64,000 nt of DNA from Puffinus mauretanicus. Taxonomy: Eukaryota > Chordata > Aves > Procellariiformes > Procellariidae. Positions 51,508 through 63,879 of the stretch are shown here, piece after piece. The notes beneath the pieces are model-generated. The model ran no database searches, was not told where the DNA came from, and saw nothing but the letters and a program-made list of their open reading frames with translations. Both the position numbers and the translations under genes were made by a program. Each line of letters begins with the position of its first letter. Positions within the stretch are counted from its first letter, which is position 1. The DNA is taken from the NCBI GenBank assembly GCA_023333565.1, contig JAJKFH010004053.1, positions 4,092,001-4,156,000 of the forward strand, written 5' to 3'.

Positions 51508-52929
51508 CTGTGGAGAAAACAAACAAGTCCAAAAGCTCGTAACCTGGATTTGTACTCTCAGCAAAGTATAGGCAATTCCACTCAGTTTTACACTGACATT
51601 TCATTTGTTTAGTTTTTATTCCATATTTTAAAAGGAATTTCTGCCACCAAAATTAGGTTTTACATCATGCATTCTTCATAACTCATACATAGCAAAGCTG
51701 TATGAGAGGAGAAGCAGCGCAAAACATGTCAGCAACGATGAAAACAAGTTTTGTGGTAGGGAATATTATTCTTCACTTGCCATTTGGCTTCCCTAGGCTG
51801 CTTCAGAAAGCCAAAATCAACCTGGCTGTGAATGGCTACCAAAAAAGTTCTTTCATTAAGGTGAAATGCCTATTACAACAATTCCAGCAGAGGTGACTCC
51901 ATTAAAAGTTATGGTGTAACTCCAGAACATAAAGCAAAGTGGGAGTGAGCGGTATTATGCTAGAAATGGCTTAAGGACAGCACAAGTCCTCCCCTAGTCC
52001 ACTGACTTCGACTAAACAGATTCTTAACCTGTGGCTGAGTCAGTATTTCTACAGGCTACACTGAATACACTGATACGGAATTTCTGTGGACTGTCACTAT
52101 CAATAATAACAAACATTTGCTTTTGCAGCTTATTTTCCTGCTCTCTAGGGGTATAGGAAAAGACAGAATAAAGATGATAAAAAAACTGGTATCCTTGACA
52201 ATAATCCTGTGGCGAAAACAAGGCCACGGTAAGTCAGATAATGGAAACAACAGGTAGAAATTAGGAAGATGGTGCCTCTAAGTACACTAAATAATAACCC
52301 AATATTATCCACTCTAAGTACAGCTAGCAGATTACAGAATGTGGAGGACAACAAATATGTGTTCTTCAAGGGGATGGGGGGCAAGAATGAAACCTTTAAC
52401 ACATCACTGGCCGACTTCTGTTTGTCCCTTTCTACCTCCTTTTTGAAGCCTAAACAACTAGGGCCAATAAGGGTTGGTAGGTTGTGTAGCTTAATCTGAA
52501 TGATTCTAGCAGAACGGGGTATCAGTCACCTTTTCTTTCTTAGGAAAGGCATTTTTAGCTATTTTCTATCACATTAATAATCTTTCTCTTATTATTTAAG
52601 ATTACCCACTGGAACTGCAAACCTGATTTCTATCTCCTTTCCAAAACCATACTTACAAGCACTGCTTTGTTATTGAGGAAGACTGGCCTTCTGGCTTTTT
52701 TTATTTTTATAAGAAGAAAAAAATGTATCTATTTAAGCAATTGTTAAAAAAAAAAAAGAAAATACATTTTAAAAATATTTAATTACTCCTATGTTGCAAT
52801 TTAGGCTCACCGCCCACGGGAAAGTGCCTTACATTCTTCATTGTTTTGGTGTGCCATTATCTGAAGCAAATACAGAAGCTGGAGCCAAAACAAGTCTGAA
52901 TCTGAATCTGAGCCATTTTAAAAGCTTAC
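51508..52929 (-). other. TMEM241: TMEM241 intron, 1.4 kb
   Basis: Phase-2 intron (Ser codon split 2+1). It contains an A run near 52747 and chance open frames. Nothing else was recognised. Confidence 0.85.
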
Positions 52930-52955
52930 CTACAGACTTTCAGATGAGAGGTCTG
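52930..52955 (-). CDS. TMEM241: TMEM241 microexon, 26 bp (about residues 120-128)
   Basis: It is only 26 bp long, with acceptor tcttttttacag and donor gtaagc. Eight codons read QTSHLKVC, and AG begins a split Ser. The family segment is KTSPAKICS. The exon is supported by residue identity, by phase agreement with both neighbours and by consensus splice sites. It encodes the short loop entering the helix of the next exon. Confidence 0.93.
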
Positions 52956-54360
52956 CTGTAAAAAAGAAAGTATGATTAAAAAAATTAAAATTTGAAAATA
53001 AAAATGGTGAAATAGTGCTTTCTCCTTCTAAAACTAGGACAGTGATGACAGCTGATCTTACTGCACCAAACACATTAAAAATCCAGTGAGCAACATTCAA
53101 CAGCCCACTATGTTTGAGCACAGTTTAGCAAATTTAATTTCAAAATAAGAACCAGGACTACAGATTAGCCTACTTCAACGTGATTTATATTTTCAGATTA
53201 CTTACCAGCAGGTAAACCTAAAGCCAGACATGAACTTTATACCTGGTCCTCAAACTTAACTTGAACTATACCAAAACTATGTATCATATGTACTCAAATA
53301 CTGAGTATTCTTAATTAATTAGGTACTAACCCAGCCAAATCAGTCTCGGTCTAAACTCATGAGAGTTTCCCAATCCTTTGGTCCAAAATTATTCTGCAGA
53401 AGCTTTCCAGAAAAGACCTGTATTTGCATTATCCTTATCCATAGTGCTTTTGCTTTCCAAGAGAGGAGACAAACATGTGAGCTAGAAGGAAAATATGAAA
53501 CACTTTGACAGGGACACTAATCAGAGGACAATGCCACAGGGACATGCCATGGTACACACTGCTATGTCCCTTAGGCATAACCTTAGTGACCTCTTCAGTT
53601 TGTTAGGAGTAGCAAACATGGCCATTTATTTGTCTTCTATGTATACATCAGAGGTAATGAAAGGAAGATCCCTTCCACAGCAAGCCAGGGGCCACTGTAG
53701 AAACAACTTTGTGATGAATGATTTCCCAGTGTTACCTCACGCAGCAGTTCTCCGGTCAATTAGAAAACTATTTCATAGCCTTTTAGAAGGGTCCCCAATG
53801 CAGTTTGTCAGAAACAAACCCAGCTCTTACTAAAAGAAGCAGGAATTACTTTCCTGACTTTAATAGGTCTTGGGACAGGTTCTCAAGCATCCAAAACAAA
53901 TCCAAAAATGCACTGTTTTTCCTGCATTTCATGTGAAGATATGATCTATCTATAATCATATAATACATCAAATACTAGATAGATTATACTGGTCAGATCT
54001 AAGGACCCAGTCCTCCTCCCTCTGTGCTCAAACAATGAGATTCTTACGTGGGGCATGAGAGAAGGGCGATAGTAATTTTCAAAAGGAAAAAACAAGCAGG
54101 ACCAAGTCAGTCTTAAAGATGCAGATCAAACTGTCAATACACATTTGCAGTGTTTCATCAACTAAAGGGGAAAAGAAAACATCAAGATAGATAATTGTCA
54201 ACAGCAAAGCTCTCTCTGGGTCTCATTAATGACTAGCTATCACAGCGAGCCTAGAAAAGCATACGGCACTAATGCCTGTATTAAAAGAAATTAGGTGTCT
54301 TGTTATAGGGCGATTATATCAAGGAGGTACCTTGAATGTATCAATTAATAGATCAATTAC
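52956..54360 (-). other. TMEM241: TMEM241 intron, 1.4 kb
   Basis: Phase-0 intron. It contains an unrelated plus-strand open frame of about 110 codons (53495-53833) with no domain. Nothing else was recognised. Confidence 0.85.
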
Positions 54361-54438
54361 CTCTTTCTGCACAAACTTCTGGAACCCACAGGTTATAACT
54401 TCTGCCGCGTTGTGCACAGTGAGGAACACCGGGATTGG
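54361..54438 (-). CDS. TMEM241: TMEM241 exon (about residues 94-119)
   Basis: A 78-bp, phase 0-0 exon with 26 codons reading PIPVFLTVHNAAEVITCG and on to FVQKE. The family block is AIPVFLTLHNVAEVIICG through QKE. The acceptor is ccaatggcag, with a pyrimidine tract interrupted near the end, and the donor is gtaatt. The first codon is Pro where mammals have Ala. This is a transmembrane helix with a conserved His-Asn that probably lies in the transport path (inference). Confidence 0.97.
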
Positions 54439-57400
54439 CTGCCATTGGGAGAGAATAAAAACGCCCAAATCAACCCAGAACATAGGAAGGGGCACTCCTC
54501 TTAGGGACAGCTGTCCCACATGTTTGTGGTTTTGGGTTTTGTGTTGTTTTTTAAGCTGTAAACCCATGCCACATCTCCTAAAAGGGACTTAGACCCATTC
54601 CAATCACTATTACATGGCACAGGCATCTTTAAATGCAGACCCTGCTTGCTTCTTCTCCCACTTTTGAGTGCTCAGTCGGTTTGTTTGTACACAGCTACCT
54701 CGATGAGATTTGCTCTAAGTTTCTGCCTCTAGTTTTGCCTCTTTGTTCAAATCACTGCAGCCTCCACAGTAAACAGTTCTCATTAGTTTTCCCATCTCTG
54801 TCTGCTGGTACTAAGATACAATGTGACTCCTAGCAACAGAATTACGGGCAAGATGATTTTAGGCGATTGCTTTCAGTTACTGCTAGGAAGAGCTGCCCGA
54901 AATTAGGGTAGAAATGTAATAGTTCATGCACAAGTGATGTTGAAATTATACCCACTGAGGTATCTGGACACAATCCCAACATGAAATCATTAAGAAACAA
55001 ACCCCAATGATAACAATAATGAATCAAACACCCATTGCCCCAGGCAAACCCAACCAGAATTAGTGGTTCATAATACTTCCTCCAAATCAGATCCATGGTC
55101 TCTCAGACAGTTGAAACAGAAGCAATTCTCTGCTCCGTTTAAGATAATCTGAAGACTAAGGCAGTTTTAGGAAGCAGTATTTCCCCACTTGTGTATAGTA
55201 TTTAAATCACACAGGAGAGAATGAGTTCATTTCCCAGTGATGTTCATGCCTTTTAAGTATCAGGTGATATAAGCAGCAAATATCTCTTAAATTTGACTTT
55301 GTATTCAGAAATCTGTATTTTCTGGATTTTTCTTTTCATTCCCATAAAGCTGGATAAGCATCGCTAATTAAACATTCTAAGTCATAATGACAACTTGGGT
55401 GGATCCATAAACACAACAGTTACACCAAGATAACTTTTAACACCTCTAAATTAGCAAGGAATGAAAATCACAGAAACACAACTGGCATGAAGTTGTCAGC
55501 CCCAGCTTCACGAATTCTGAAAACCAATTCTCAACCCTGATGCTGGACAACTGAGAACATAAAACCAGAAGTATCTAACATAAGCATCTTGAGCCTGACA
55601 CAATAATAGGAAATACAAGAAATAACTATACATAAGGAAAGTTGACAGCAGAATTTACATTCTTCCTTTTGTGAAGCCAATTTATTGGGTTTTTCTTTCC
55701 TCCCCCCTGCTTTTGGCTCTTCCAAATGTGTTTTGGAGCCAACAATGGCTCCAGTTTGCCTAGCCCAGTTAACCTTCTCCATATGTCTATTGTCTTTGAT
55801 GTGAGTATTTCTTAAATTTGTGAGTGGGCTTAATGCTTATGAAAAGAAAGGTTTACTGGTTGGGCAGGCAGGGTGAATAGACTCTGTACAAACCTCCCCT
55901 CACAGCTCTGCATACTTTTGTTAATGCATCACAGTCCAGAGCTAAACAGCCCTCCTCCAGTTCCAGCCCTGAACTCCTGGGCAGGGGAGACTGCCAGCAC
56001 CTCTCGGGAGAGGTACAAACAGAGATTAAGATTGTAGCCCTGCCAGTATACAGGAGTGTTTGAAAGTGGGTCTCCCTGGCTTTGATCAAAAAAGTGCACG
56101 TAATTTCTCCTTTAGGAATTAACCCACTTAATTCAAATATGCTGCTGAGGTGAGCCAATTCAGGTACGAGTTTGGGAGAGTCCATTTTCCTTCTCACTGT
56201 CTCATAAAATTGTTGTACGCAAAGTTACTGTAGGTAAAGCTTCTACGTAGGATTTAATTTAGCCCCAGTACAAGGCATTACATAGTAACTATGGCCTAAG
56301 ACTACTTGTCCTTTTGTCTCTCCTCCTAAAATGGCCACAGAATTAGGCCTCTAGATCCCCATTCATGTACAACAAAAAGCCATTCAGAAATGGAAGATGC
56401 TTCTTAAGAAAGCATACAAATCAAAACCAACCACAGCCCCTCTGCCACTCCAGTGCCTCTCACTCTTGAATGACCAGAGCAGGGACGGGAGGGAAACAAG
56501 GTAACTTACGGGATGACTAGGAAGTAAGAAGGAATAGCAGAGAGGATGTGATTCATACCTCCTCCACCTCCCAGGTGAGCAGACAGAAAAGATGCTGCTG
56601 CCAAGGCTTTTGCTGTTTCCAGACAGGACTCTCTTTAGGGATCTTTGCTCAGTTTACACCAGGGAAGCCCAATGGACCTTGCTTTAACAAGGAACCACGA
56701 GGAAGTAAACGCAATCACCCCAAAACAGAGCTAATCTGAAGGCACGGGGCTTCTGAGCACATGCCTGTGCTTTCCAAATGTCACTTGGGTCTGAGATGAG
56801 GCCCCCGGGCTTGTTTGTGACAACAGAGACCTCCTGTCCTTTTCTGCCCTACCTCTCCACTGGGATGTTCAAGGGATTACTACAAGCAGAATCTTGTCAA
56901 AAATTCCCTTTTGATCCTTCTTAGGGCTTAGGAGCTGGCAGGAGCGAGCTGGCTCTGGAATTAGATTAAGAAGCATTGACAGAATGCAGAAGGGAACTAG
57001 TGCAGAATCTGGCCTTACAGACTGCATAACAGCAGTAAAATATTGCTGTTTTTTAAAAATTCATGTCACCGCTTCTTTTTTTGGTGGGTTTTTTTTTTTA
57101 AGAAAGACTATATCGTTTAAGTAAAAAGCATTCAACTTTAATGAAAGCAGATTTGATATCCTCTAAACATTTGGTAGGTTATTGTGATTCAAATGGATCA
57201 TAAAACTGATTAATCTAACCTCTTCCCTAATCTCTTTCCAACTTTCAATTTATTTTTTCAAATCCTGTAAAGCATCAAAAGCCTCTCACTGGAATGGTCT
57301 TCGTCCTTTTCCTGGAAGGATTTCCCACAGATCCCACAGCCCCATTCCCCCTTTTGCAAAGTTATAGCTAGAACTTCTTCATCTTCTTCCCTACTTGCAC

Positions 57401-57678
57401 AACTGAGACCATTGAGGATCTGTTCTGCAAAACACTGAGTACTCTGGAGAGATGCTGTGTGCTTTGGACTGTCATGGAAGTGTTTTTTGATACTGCTCTA
57501 GACTTCGTAGGATTAGACTGCTGCTCTAGCACCATTAACAATGTATGTATTATTTAAACCCCTCCTCCCTTCTTTCCCCCCAACCCAGGAACAGCATTAA
57601 AACCTTGTATGAAGGGAATGTTCTTTGCTCATAAAGTAGAGGTAATAAAGAACTGACTTCTACTTGTGCGTTTCTTAC
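54439..57678 (-). other. TMEM241: TMEM241 intron, 3.2 kb
   Basis: Phase-0 intron. Minus-strand open frames near 55.5-56.2 kb have no domain. No interspersed repeat was recognised. Confidence 0.85.
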
Positions 57679-57760
57679 CAATCTAGACAGTGCCCTAGAG
57701 CCAGCATAAATAATGCCAACAAACAGTATTGAAGCAGGAAGCCATGACAGGACTTCAGAC
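57679..57760 (-). CDS. TMEM241: TMEM241 exon (about residues 66-93)
   Basis: An 82-bp exon with acceptor ttgttttcacag and donor gtaaga. One base completes Arg, and 27 codons read SEVLSWLPASILFVGIIYAG followed by SRALSRL. This matches the family block VLVWLPASVLFVGIIYAGSRAL. It is a hydrophobic helix followed by the conserved Ala-Gly-Ser-Arg-Ala-Leu motif of these transporters. It ends in phase 0. Confidence 0.97.
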
Positions 57761-59040
57761 CTGTGAAAACAATTAAAATCCCATTACTTCACCACATTCT
57801 GTTTACATACAGTCAGCAACAGTTGCTTGCAAGGAATATAATAATACATATGTATGTACATATATTCCAAAGGTGTGCATGTTAAATTCATTGTCTGATT
57901 GTCCAGAATTCCTCCCATGTAGTAAAGAAGTCTAAGACAGAAATTAATCACTTCATCTAATGCCAGGTAGGAACTATCTGCAGATATATTTTCTTTCTTT
58001 TACTCTTTCCCTGGCTCCTCTCCCTGCAAAATTGTTTGTTTCATAGCAATTACTCCTATTGGTTTTAAGGGAGAGAAATTTCAACTAATCTCCTTGATGT
58101 GCTGTAAAAGGAAGAAAAACTGACAAATGAAGGCAGAAAATGGCATACTTGCACAGACAGCACACATTTTCACTATGTACAAATACACTTGCCCACCCAC
58201 ACATTCATTTCTCAGCCAGATTTACAAAGAGATTCTTCCTAAAGATCAGATTGTCTCTGTGGGAGCCTGTCTCTTGAGATTTCCTAATGATACTCCTTTG
58301 TCTAAGCCAAACTCCTAGAGGCAGTTTGACAACTAATGGAAGAATGAAGTCATCACAGATTGATCTGATTTTTTTTTTAGCCATGGCTATTGCAGTAGGG
58401 TCAGGTTTCAGTTCTGAGAAGGGGCTTCAGAATTTGCACTTTTCCTTTTTTGATCTTGGTACTTAAGGGGAAAAAGGGATCAGGTAGGTGGTAAATTTCA
58501 GAGGGAATAATGTAAGATTTTGAGCAAGGGAGGAAAGGAGTAGCAGTGATCTAAAGGCCTGATCCAAAGGCTTCCCAGGACTGAAGACACTGCTACCCCC
58601 ATTCACTCTTCCCAAGCTTTGATCTAAAGTCAAGAAAATGTTAGTGAATAATGCTCGTTCTCAAAATCAAAGCAAACTGCTTGTAGTTCCTTAATTTGGA
58701 TTACACTTCCAACTAGCATGTAAGAGTTAAAATGTAATTATAGGTACCGCTACACTACCACACTTCATGGAACACAAGAAGAATAGACCACTAAACGATG
58801 AAATCAGAACAGTCTGAATGAAGAGAAAACATGCCCAAAGATTCATATAAACACAGACAAGGAAAAAACCTAAACATCAAATTTCCTCTTTTTTTTATAC
58901 ATAATTTTCTAAGATACTTGATCAAAAACCCAGGGTAATGAAAATAGAGTCATCTTTAGATCCTTTCACTGGTATAAATATTTCTTCTGTTTTTTGGGAT
59001 AGTCACCATCATTTTTTATAAAAACACTGTCCCTTTTAAG

Positions 59041-59600
59041 GTTATTGACTTCAACAGGAATTTCACTAAGACCAGGATCTAAAACTGTCATACCTCATTA
59101 CCAACAAGTTCACATCAGGAACTAACAAAAAGACCCCCATCCTATTGGAACTGCAATAAATGGAAGAAAGGGGGAGGCAAGAAAAGAAAGGAGGGAAAGA
59201 TGAAAGGAATACACGATGAAAACCGAATTTTCATTTAGAACATAACACTCTTTCATGTTCCCCACCACTAAATTCTAGGAATCCCAAATGTGTCTTCATC
59301 TCCAATGCAATACTGCGAAGTGCAATGGAAAAGGACTTCAGATGCTTTTTCCATGATGCTAGGGTAGAATTTTATGCTGCCAAGTGGGAATTTCAGGACT
59401 GAAAAAGAATGCATGGATGTTTGATGTAACACCATCAGCATCAACAATCTGTCTCATATGTAAACCAATTAGTAGCTTCTTATGTTGGCAATACAGTGAT
59501 GTACATGCAAAACATGAAAGCTCAGTGACATAAAAGAACTGATGAGCCTGCGGTTGCAGGGCTAGATCCAAAGCCCACTAAAGTCAATGGGTTGCTTCCC
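59041..59600. repeat. Possible ancient amniote repeat relics
   Basis: Two short blocks, attgacttcaacaggaattt with ccaggatctaaa at 59044-59083 and ctagatccaaagcccactaa with agtcaatggg at 59562-59591, resemble the 'tgaagtcaatgg...atccaaagccca' words common in old bird and reptile repeats. They are too short and diverged to name a family. Confidence 0.35.
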
Positions 59601-60202
59601 CTAAACCACACTTTGGAGCTTTGGTTTAAGCAAGGCTCTGAGCTGCTGCTTAGCTGTGGGAAAAATTCAGCACTACAAGAAATGCCAACCAGAACACATA
59701 GGACTTATGTGTCTGCGAGGGTTAGGCAGAAGCTGGGCAGCAGATCGCAGCGCTGGAAGCATCATGCAGATGCTACACATATTCCTCTGCGCTCCACAGA
59801 GCCCTTGCTTTATATGCAAGTTTTGCATACAGTCACCATTCACCCTTTAGAAGCAACGATGATGGTGACAGTCCCTTACAACTGGGAGTACTGGGGGAAA
59901 GCAGATGAAAAGCAGGATATCCACAAAACCTAAGAGAAATTACTCCAAGTAATATGTTTTTATTTGGTCTTTATTGTGAAGCTAGTATTCCAGACTTTAG
60001 ACAACGGGTGATGATCTCTATGTAATAAAATAATTCTGCTGATACACTTTGGGATAACCTGAACTGGCTCAGAAAGCATATGAGACAGTCCACATGTCAG
60101 AAATACTGAGACTTTCTGGAAATAAACAAATAAATGGGTGCCAGTTTATTATTTGATGCATGACAAGACTGAGAACTGGATATGGTATTCTTAAGTATCC
60201 TA

Positions 60203-60222
60203 CACATACACACACACACAAA
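60203..60222. repeat. (CA)n microsatellite
   Basis: Short CA run followed by an A run. Confidence 0.7.
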
Positions 60223-60367
60223 AAAAACCCAGATTGATTCAGAGACCAATATTCTGTAAGGGGGAGGGGGGCAGACATGTCCTTATCGCAGCGGTAGTAC
60301 TAGGAAAAATAACCTTTGGAGGGGAAAGGAGGTTGAGAGGAAGCGGTACACAGAAGCTTTGAGAGAT

Positions 60368-60452
60368 TATGTTTGTTTGTTGGGGAGTTTTTTGGTCAGT
60401 TTTGGGGGGAATTGCGGGTTTTGTTTTGGTTTTGTGGGGGTTTTTTTTGATA
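60368..60452. repeat. G/T-rich low-complexity stretch
   Basis: Almost only G and T on the plus strand, with four G runs of three to six bases (60380-60383, 60403-60408, 60415-60417, 60435-60439) separated by long loops, and T runs in between. Confidence 0.7.
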
Positions 60453-61329
60453 CAGGACATATATGCTACAAGTTCAGTTCAGCAAAGCATTAAAGCATGT
60501 GCCTAATTCTTCTGAAGACAGATTTAAACTCATGCTTAAGTAGTTGGCTGAATTATAGCCAAAACATGTCAATTAATTCCGGTCATTTCATTCAGTCTAT
60601 TCTAGAACAGACATTCTGTATTAGCTAAACTAATGACGAGGTTTCTCAAGATGTATTTTAATCACTTTTCCTACAGTGTGCTGACATCTAGTGGCCTGAA
60701 GTCTCCATCATCAAAACACAAACTAATTTTTCACCAAATAAAAACATCCTCTTCAACAGCAGAAAATGGTTCTTGTCCATTATTTTCTTTAATGTCTTCC
60801 AAGTTTTGAAAAAATTAAAATATCTTTTCCAAGCTGGGGAAAAAGATTCAACCTCTTTAATTTCATGATTTAAAGCAAAAGTAATCATCTAGTGATGAAA
60901 AGTTGAACTAAAAAGGACATTACTGATGGCTGTATTCCTTTGCCCTTTAGACTGTTCTGTGAAGTCAAAATCTGCATAACCAATATACATTTGATAATAA
61001 CATATATATCAGTAACTGCCACTAAAGCAAGGTTTGGACCCTAATCCTGCCTCTACCAATATCATTGACTGCTTTTACACCAATATCCTCATTTTATCTA
61101 CACTGTAGATGAAAGATAGGAAGTTAAATTCTGTTTCCATTTACAACTTGACTTAAGTTTCAGTGGTGATGTAGTCACTTGCGTGGACGTGAAAACAGAA
61201 TTTAGTCTGGTTCTTCTGACATACATGCAGGATTTCATTCCAAATGAGGAGATTCAGTTTTGCAAGACAAAATCCCAAACAGAAAATTCATCAGTTGCCA
61301 CTTGCTAATACAGAATTGCTGAAAAAAAG

Positions 61330-61466
61330 TTAGATTAGAAGGGGAACTCTGGCAGTCATCTAGTCCAATCTCCCCCAGCTTCAGACTCAAGTCACATTAC
61401 TCGGGTCATTGTCCAGTAAAGTTCTGAATGTCTCCAGAGATGGAGATTCGACAATTGCTGTGGGCA
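61330..61466 (-). mobile_element. CR1 3'-end relic, sense to TMEM241
   Basis: The plus-strand text (gattagaaggggaactctgg, then catctagtccaatctccccc, then gtctccagagatggagattc) is the reverse complement of the common CR1 3' UTR. It is short and diverged and carries no ORF. The octamer tail is no longer visible. Confidence 0.82.
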
Positions 61467-62176
61467 TACATTTTATAAATTATAACATTCTGCGAAATAA
61501 AAAAAGATACACCATGTTCCATACCACAGAATGGATCCACCTGAGCAGAGTACAGTATGCTGGACAACTCTTCTGAGTTGCTGTCACACTCAGTCTACGC
61601 AGATGATCTTTGTCTACAAAGCACCTTTTAATTTGGAGTTTGATTATTACATCAATCCTGTACTGCAATGGCTGCTTTTGCTGTGCGGTTATAAATGCTA
61701 GAGCTAGGCAAGGGTGAATGATTCCTATTTACGGGGGACACTTCTTAGAGAAAAAGGCAGATCACATTTGTGGACTTCACTGCACTGAGGTTTTGGAGAA
61801 AGCGTGTGTCAACGCTCTTAACTATCATTACCAAGGTTTCTCTTATAATACTATAAAATAATCCAGTGAGGAGATGTGGACAGATGATTGAATAAGTTAT
61901 CCTTACAGTTTTCACTAACGGCTATACTTTTTTGATTGTTTTACCAAGGTTAAATTGAATCTATTTTGTATCAGTAATCAGTTGAAGTGTGTGTCATTGA
62001 ACATTCATTAGGCTAAAACACAAGACCTCTCCTACACTTGTGAAGCAGAACACATACAAACACACACACACCGACTTATACTTTAGCAAGTTAGTAACTT
62101 CCACAACCAACTTAACTATGTTGTAACCCAGCTACAGAAAATAAGTATTTTGCAGATAGTGAAAATCCCACAGTAC

Positions 62177-62254
62177 CTTGAACACAAGTTTATCTCCACC
62201 CAGCCCAGCTTCCAGGAGACATGAAGCAGAAGTCCACCCACTAATGTTTGCCAC
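62177..62254 (-). CDS. TMEM241: TMEM241 exon (about residues 40-66)
   Basis: A 78-bp exon with acceptor tttctatttcag and donor gtactg. One base completes a split codon (Gly in the family). It reads WQTLVGGLLLHVSWKLGWVE and then INLCS, with AG opening a split Arg. The family block is WQTLIGGLLLHVSWKLGWVEIN, so it is nearly identical. It covers the second transmembrane helix and a following loop. This is the most upstream exon seen. The remaining N-terminal ~40 residues, starting at the initiator Met, were not found between here and 64000. Confidence 0.97.
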
Positions 62255-63879
62255 CTGAAATAGAAAAAAACCAGCACCTCTGAATTGTTTGTCCTTTTTA
62301 ACCACATGGAGCATGATCTTAGAATCCATGGAATTTCTCACAGCACACCCATGACTCTAGTTATCTACTGTTTCTTCAGGTTACCAGGGATGCCACTATT
62401 GCCCTTTGAATCTTCCATTTTCATTAGAAATTCCTCCAAATTTTCTAATACTCTGGTTCTTCCACCTCCTGTTTCAAATGTTTTGTAAATTACCATCTAC
62501 TACAATTACCTTAGTCATGTTACCAAATCCCATTTTATCATCTCTTCCCACACAAGGTTTACAATAATAATAGTGATGTTACAGCCATGATGATCTGAAG
62601 ATGCAAGTGAGGCAAGGTTTGTGACAAGAGATTAATATCTTTTCATACATAAACTGTTATTGTTAGAACAAATAAACATGATTTCAGGATTCAAAGACTC
62701 GCTTCAGCTGAAGTAATAAGCCTCAAGGATGACGTGTGTAGTCCTAGTAGTTTCAAACATTAGCTCTATGACTTCCCATGGTTATTCATGCTGGGCTTAG
62801 ATTACAAACTCCCTCAAACTCAGACTGCTTCGCCCCCCTGCCCTGCATCTTGTGCAGCAAGCACCAAGTGAAGTGTCATCAACAATAACATCATTATGCT
62901 GCATAAGCCTCTGATTCAGAGCCTCTAGAGAAAACATCTTTACAGCCAGATAACCTTGCATATACAATACTGCAGTTTTCTCATTGAAAAGGTATATAAC
63001 AATTACATACATTCTGCATTGACTTATCCTACCATAAAGGTGTTCCTCAGTCTATTAGGGAAATAGTATGTGAGGCCTTAGAAATGCTTGCAGATAAGTT
63101 AAAATTAGTAATGATGCACACTGATTTTTTTTTACGCTTTAAAACAAGTTATTAGCTTCCTTCTTGCTTAAGCTAGTGGTTTTCAGAGACATATTTCATG
63201 TTTCTTGGATCCTTGAACATCTTGAACTCACACAGACATACTGTACTACAATGTTAAATCACATTTACATCTGTAACAGCTATAGAAGTGGTTTTATTTA
63301 TTATTCCCATTCATTGCAATGCATTTAAGCAATTATTTAAAATCTCTCTCACACATATGCAAATAAACAAATATTCACTCTATGCAGTATTACATACAGT
63401 TGGATAGTGTCAGAGAAGAGCGAGCTCATTGCCCAAATGGGTATGATGAATATTCAGCGCTACTATCACAGCTCACTTCACCTTTTTTAGATGAGGAGCA
63501 TATAAGACCTTAAAAGCCAGGTATCCCTGATGTTTGCTGCAGGCTTGACCGTGCCCTATTCCAAGCCAGTGATGAATTCCCATCAACTTTATTGTGAAGA
63601 ATTTCCTCTTGTCTCAGGTTTTAAGGACAGAAATTGAAGTTAGTAACAGTTTCAGATACTTAGCACTATGCAATATAGTCTTAGATTATATAGGGAACAA
63701 CAGCAATGACAACGAACAATAAAGCATGAACTGAGAATAACACTCTTCTCCTCCTTTGCTCATCTGTCATAGCTCTAAATGAAAGCGCATCTGAGCCACT
63801 TAATAATTTTCAAGGAAAGGTCACCTTTAAAAGCCAGAACTTCTGGAAAAATATTAAGATGCTGAGATGCATTTCCAAA
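62255..63879. other. TMEM241: Upstream intron sequence of TMEM241
   Basis: The exon at 62177-62254 starts with a split codon, so this must be intron. I searched the minus strand for the expected TNKYVLSVLKFTYPTLFQ-like coding block and did not see it. No repeat was recognised before the LTR at the right edge. Confidence 0.7.

Larger units (their letters stand above)
57761..62176 (-). other. TMEM241: TMEM241 intron, 4.4 kb
   Basis: Phase-2 intron. It holds a CR1 3'-end relic at 61.33-61.47 kb, weak ancient-repeat relics near 58.56, 59.05 and 59.56 kb, a CA microsatellite at about 60.21 kb and a G/T-rich stretch at 60.37-60.45 kb. A plus-strand open frame of 113 codons at 59592-59933 has no domain and is probably chance. 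Confidence 0.85.
12369..62254 (-). other. TMEM241: TMEM241 locus, 12 internal exons (partial gene)
   Basis: Twelve minus-strand exons, each bounded by AG acceptor and GT donor, join in a consistent reading frame. Their translation follows vertebrate TMEM241 from about residue 41 to 277 of ~296. TMEM241 belongs to the nucleotide-sugar-transporter-like multi-pass membrane proteins (drug/metabolite transporter superfamily). It is Golgi-located and has been reported to carry UDP-GlcNAc and to support mannose-6-phosphate tagging of lysosomal proteins such as NPC2 (literature knowledge, not shown here). Hydrophobic segments fill most of the exons. The first exon(s) lie right of 64000. The terminal ~20 codons are not located. 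Introns range from about 1 kb to 22.3 kb. The assignment is strong because residue identity and intron phase agree at all eleven junctions. Confidence 0.95.

Noticed and set aside
53495..53833. 112-codon plus-strand open frame
   Set aside because: Intronic, with no recognisable domain or supporting splice sites.
59592..59933. 113-codon plus-strand open frame
   Set aside because: Overlaps a possible ancient repeat relic; no domain; antisense to an intron.
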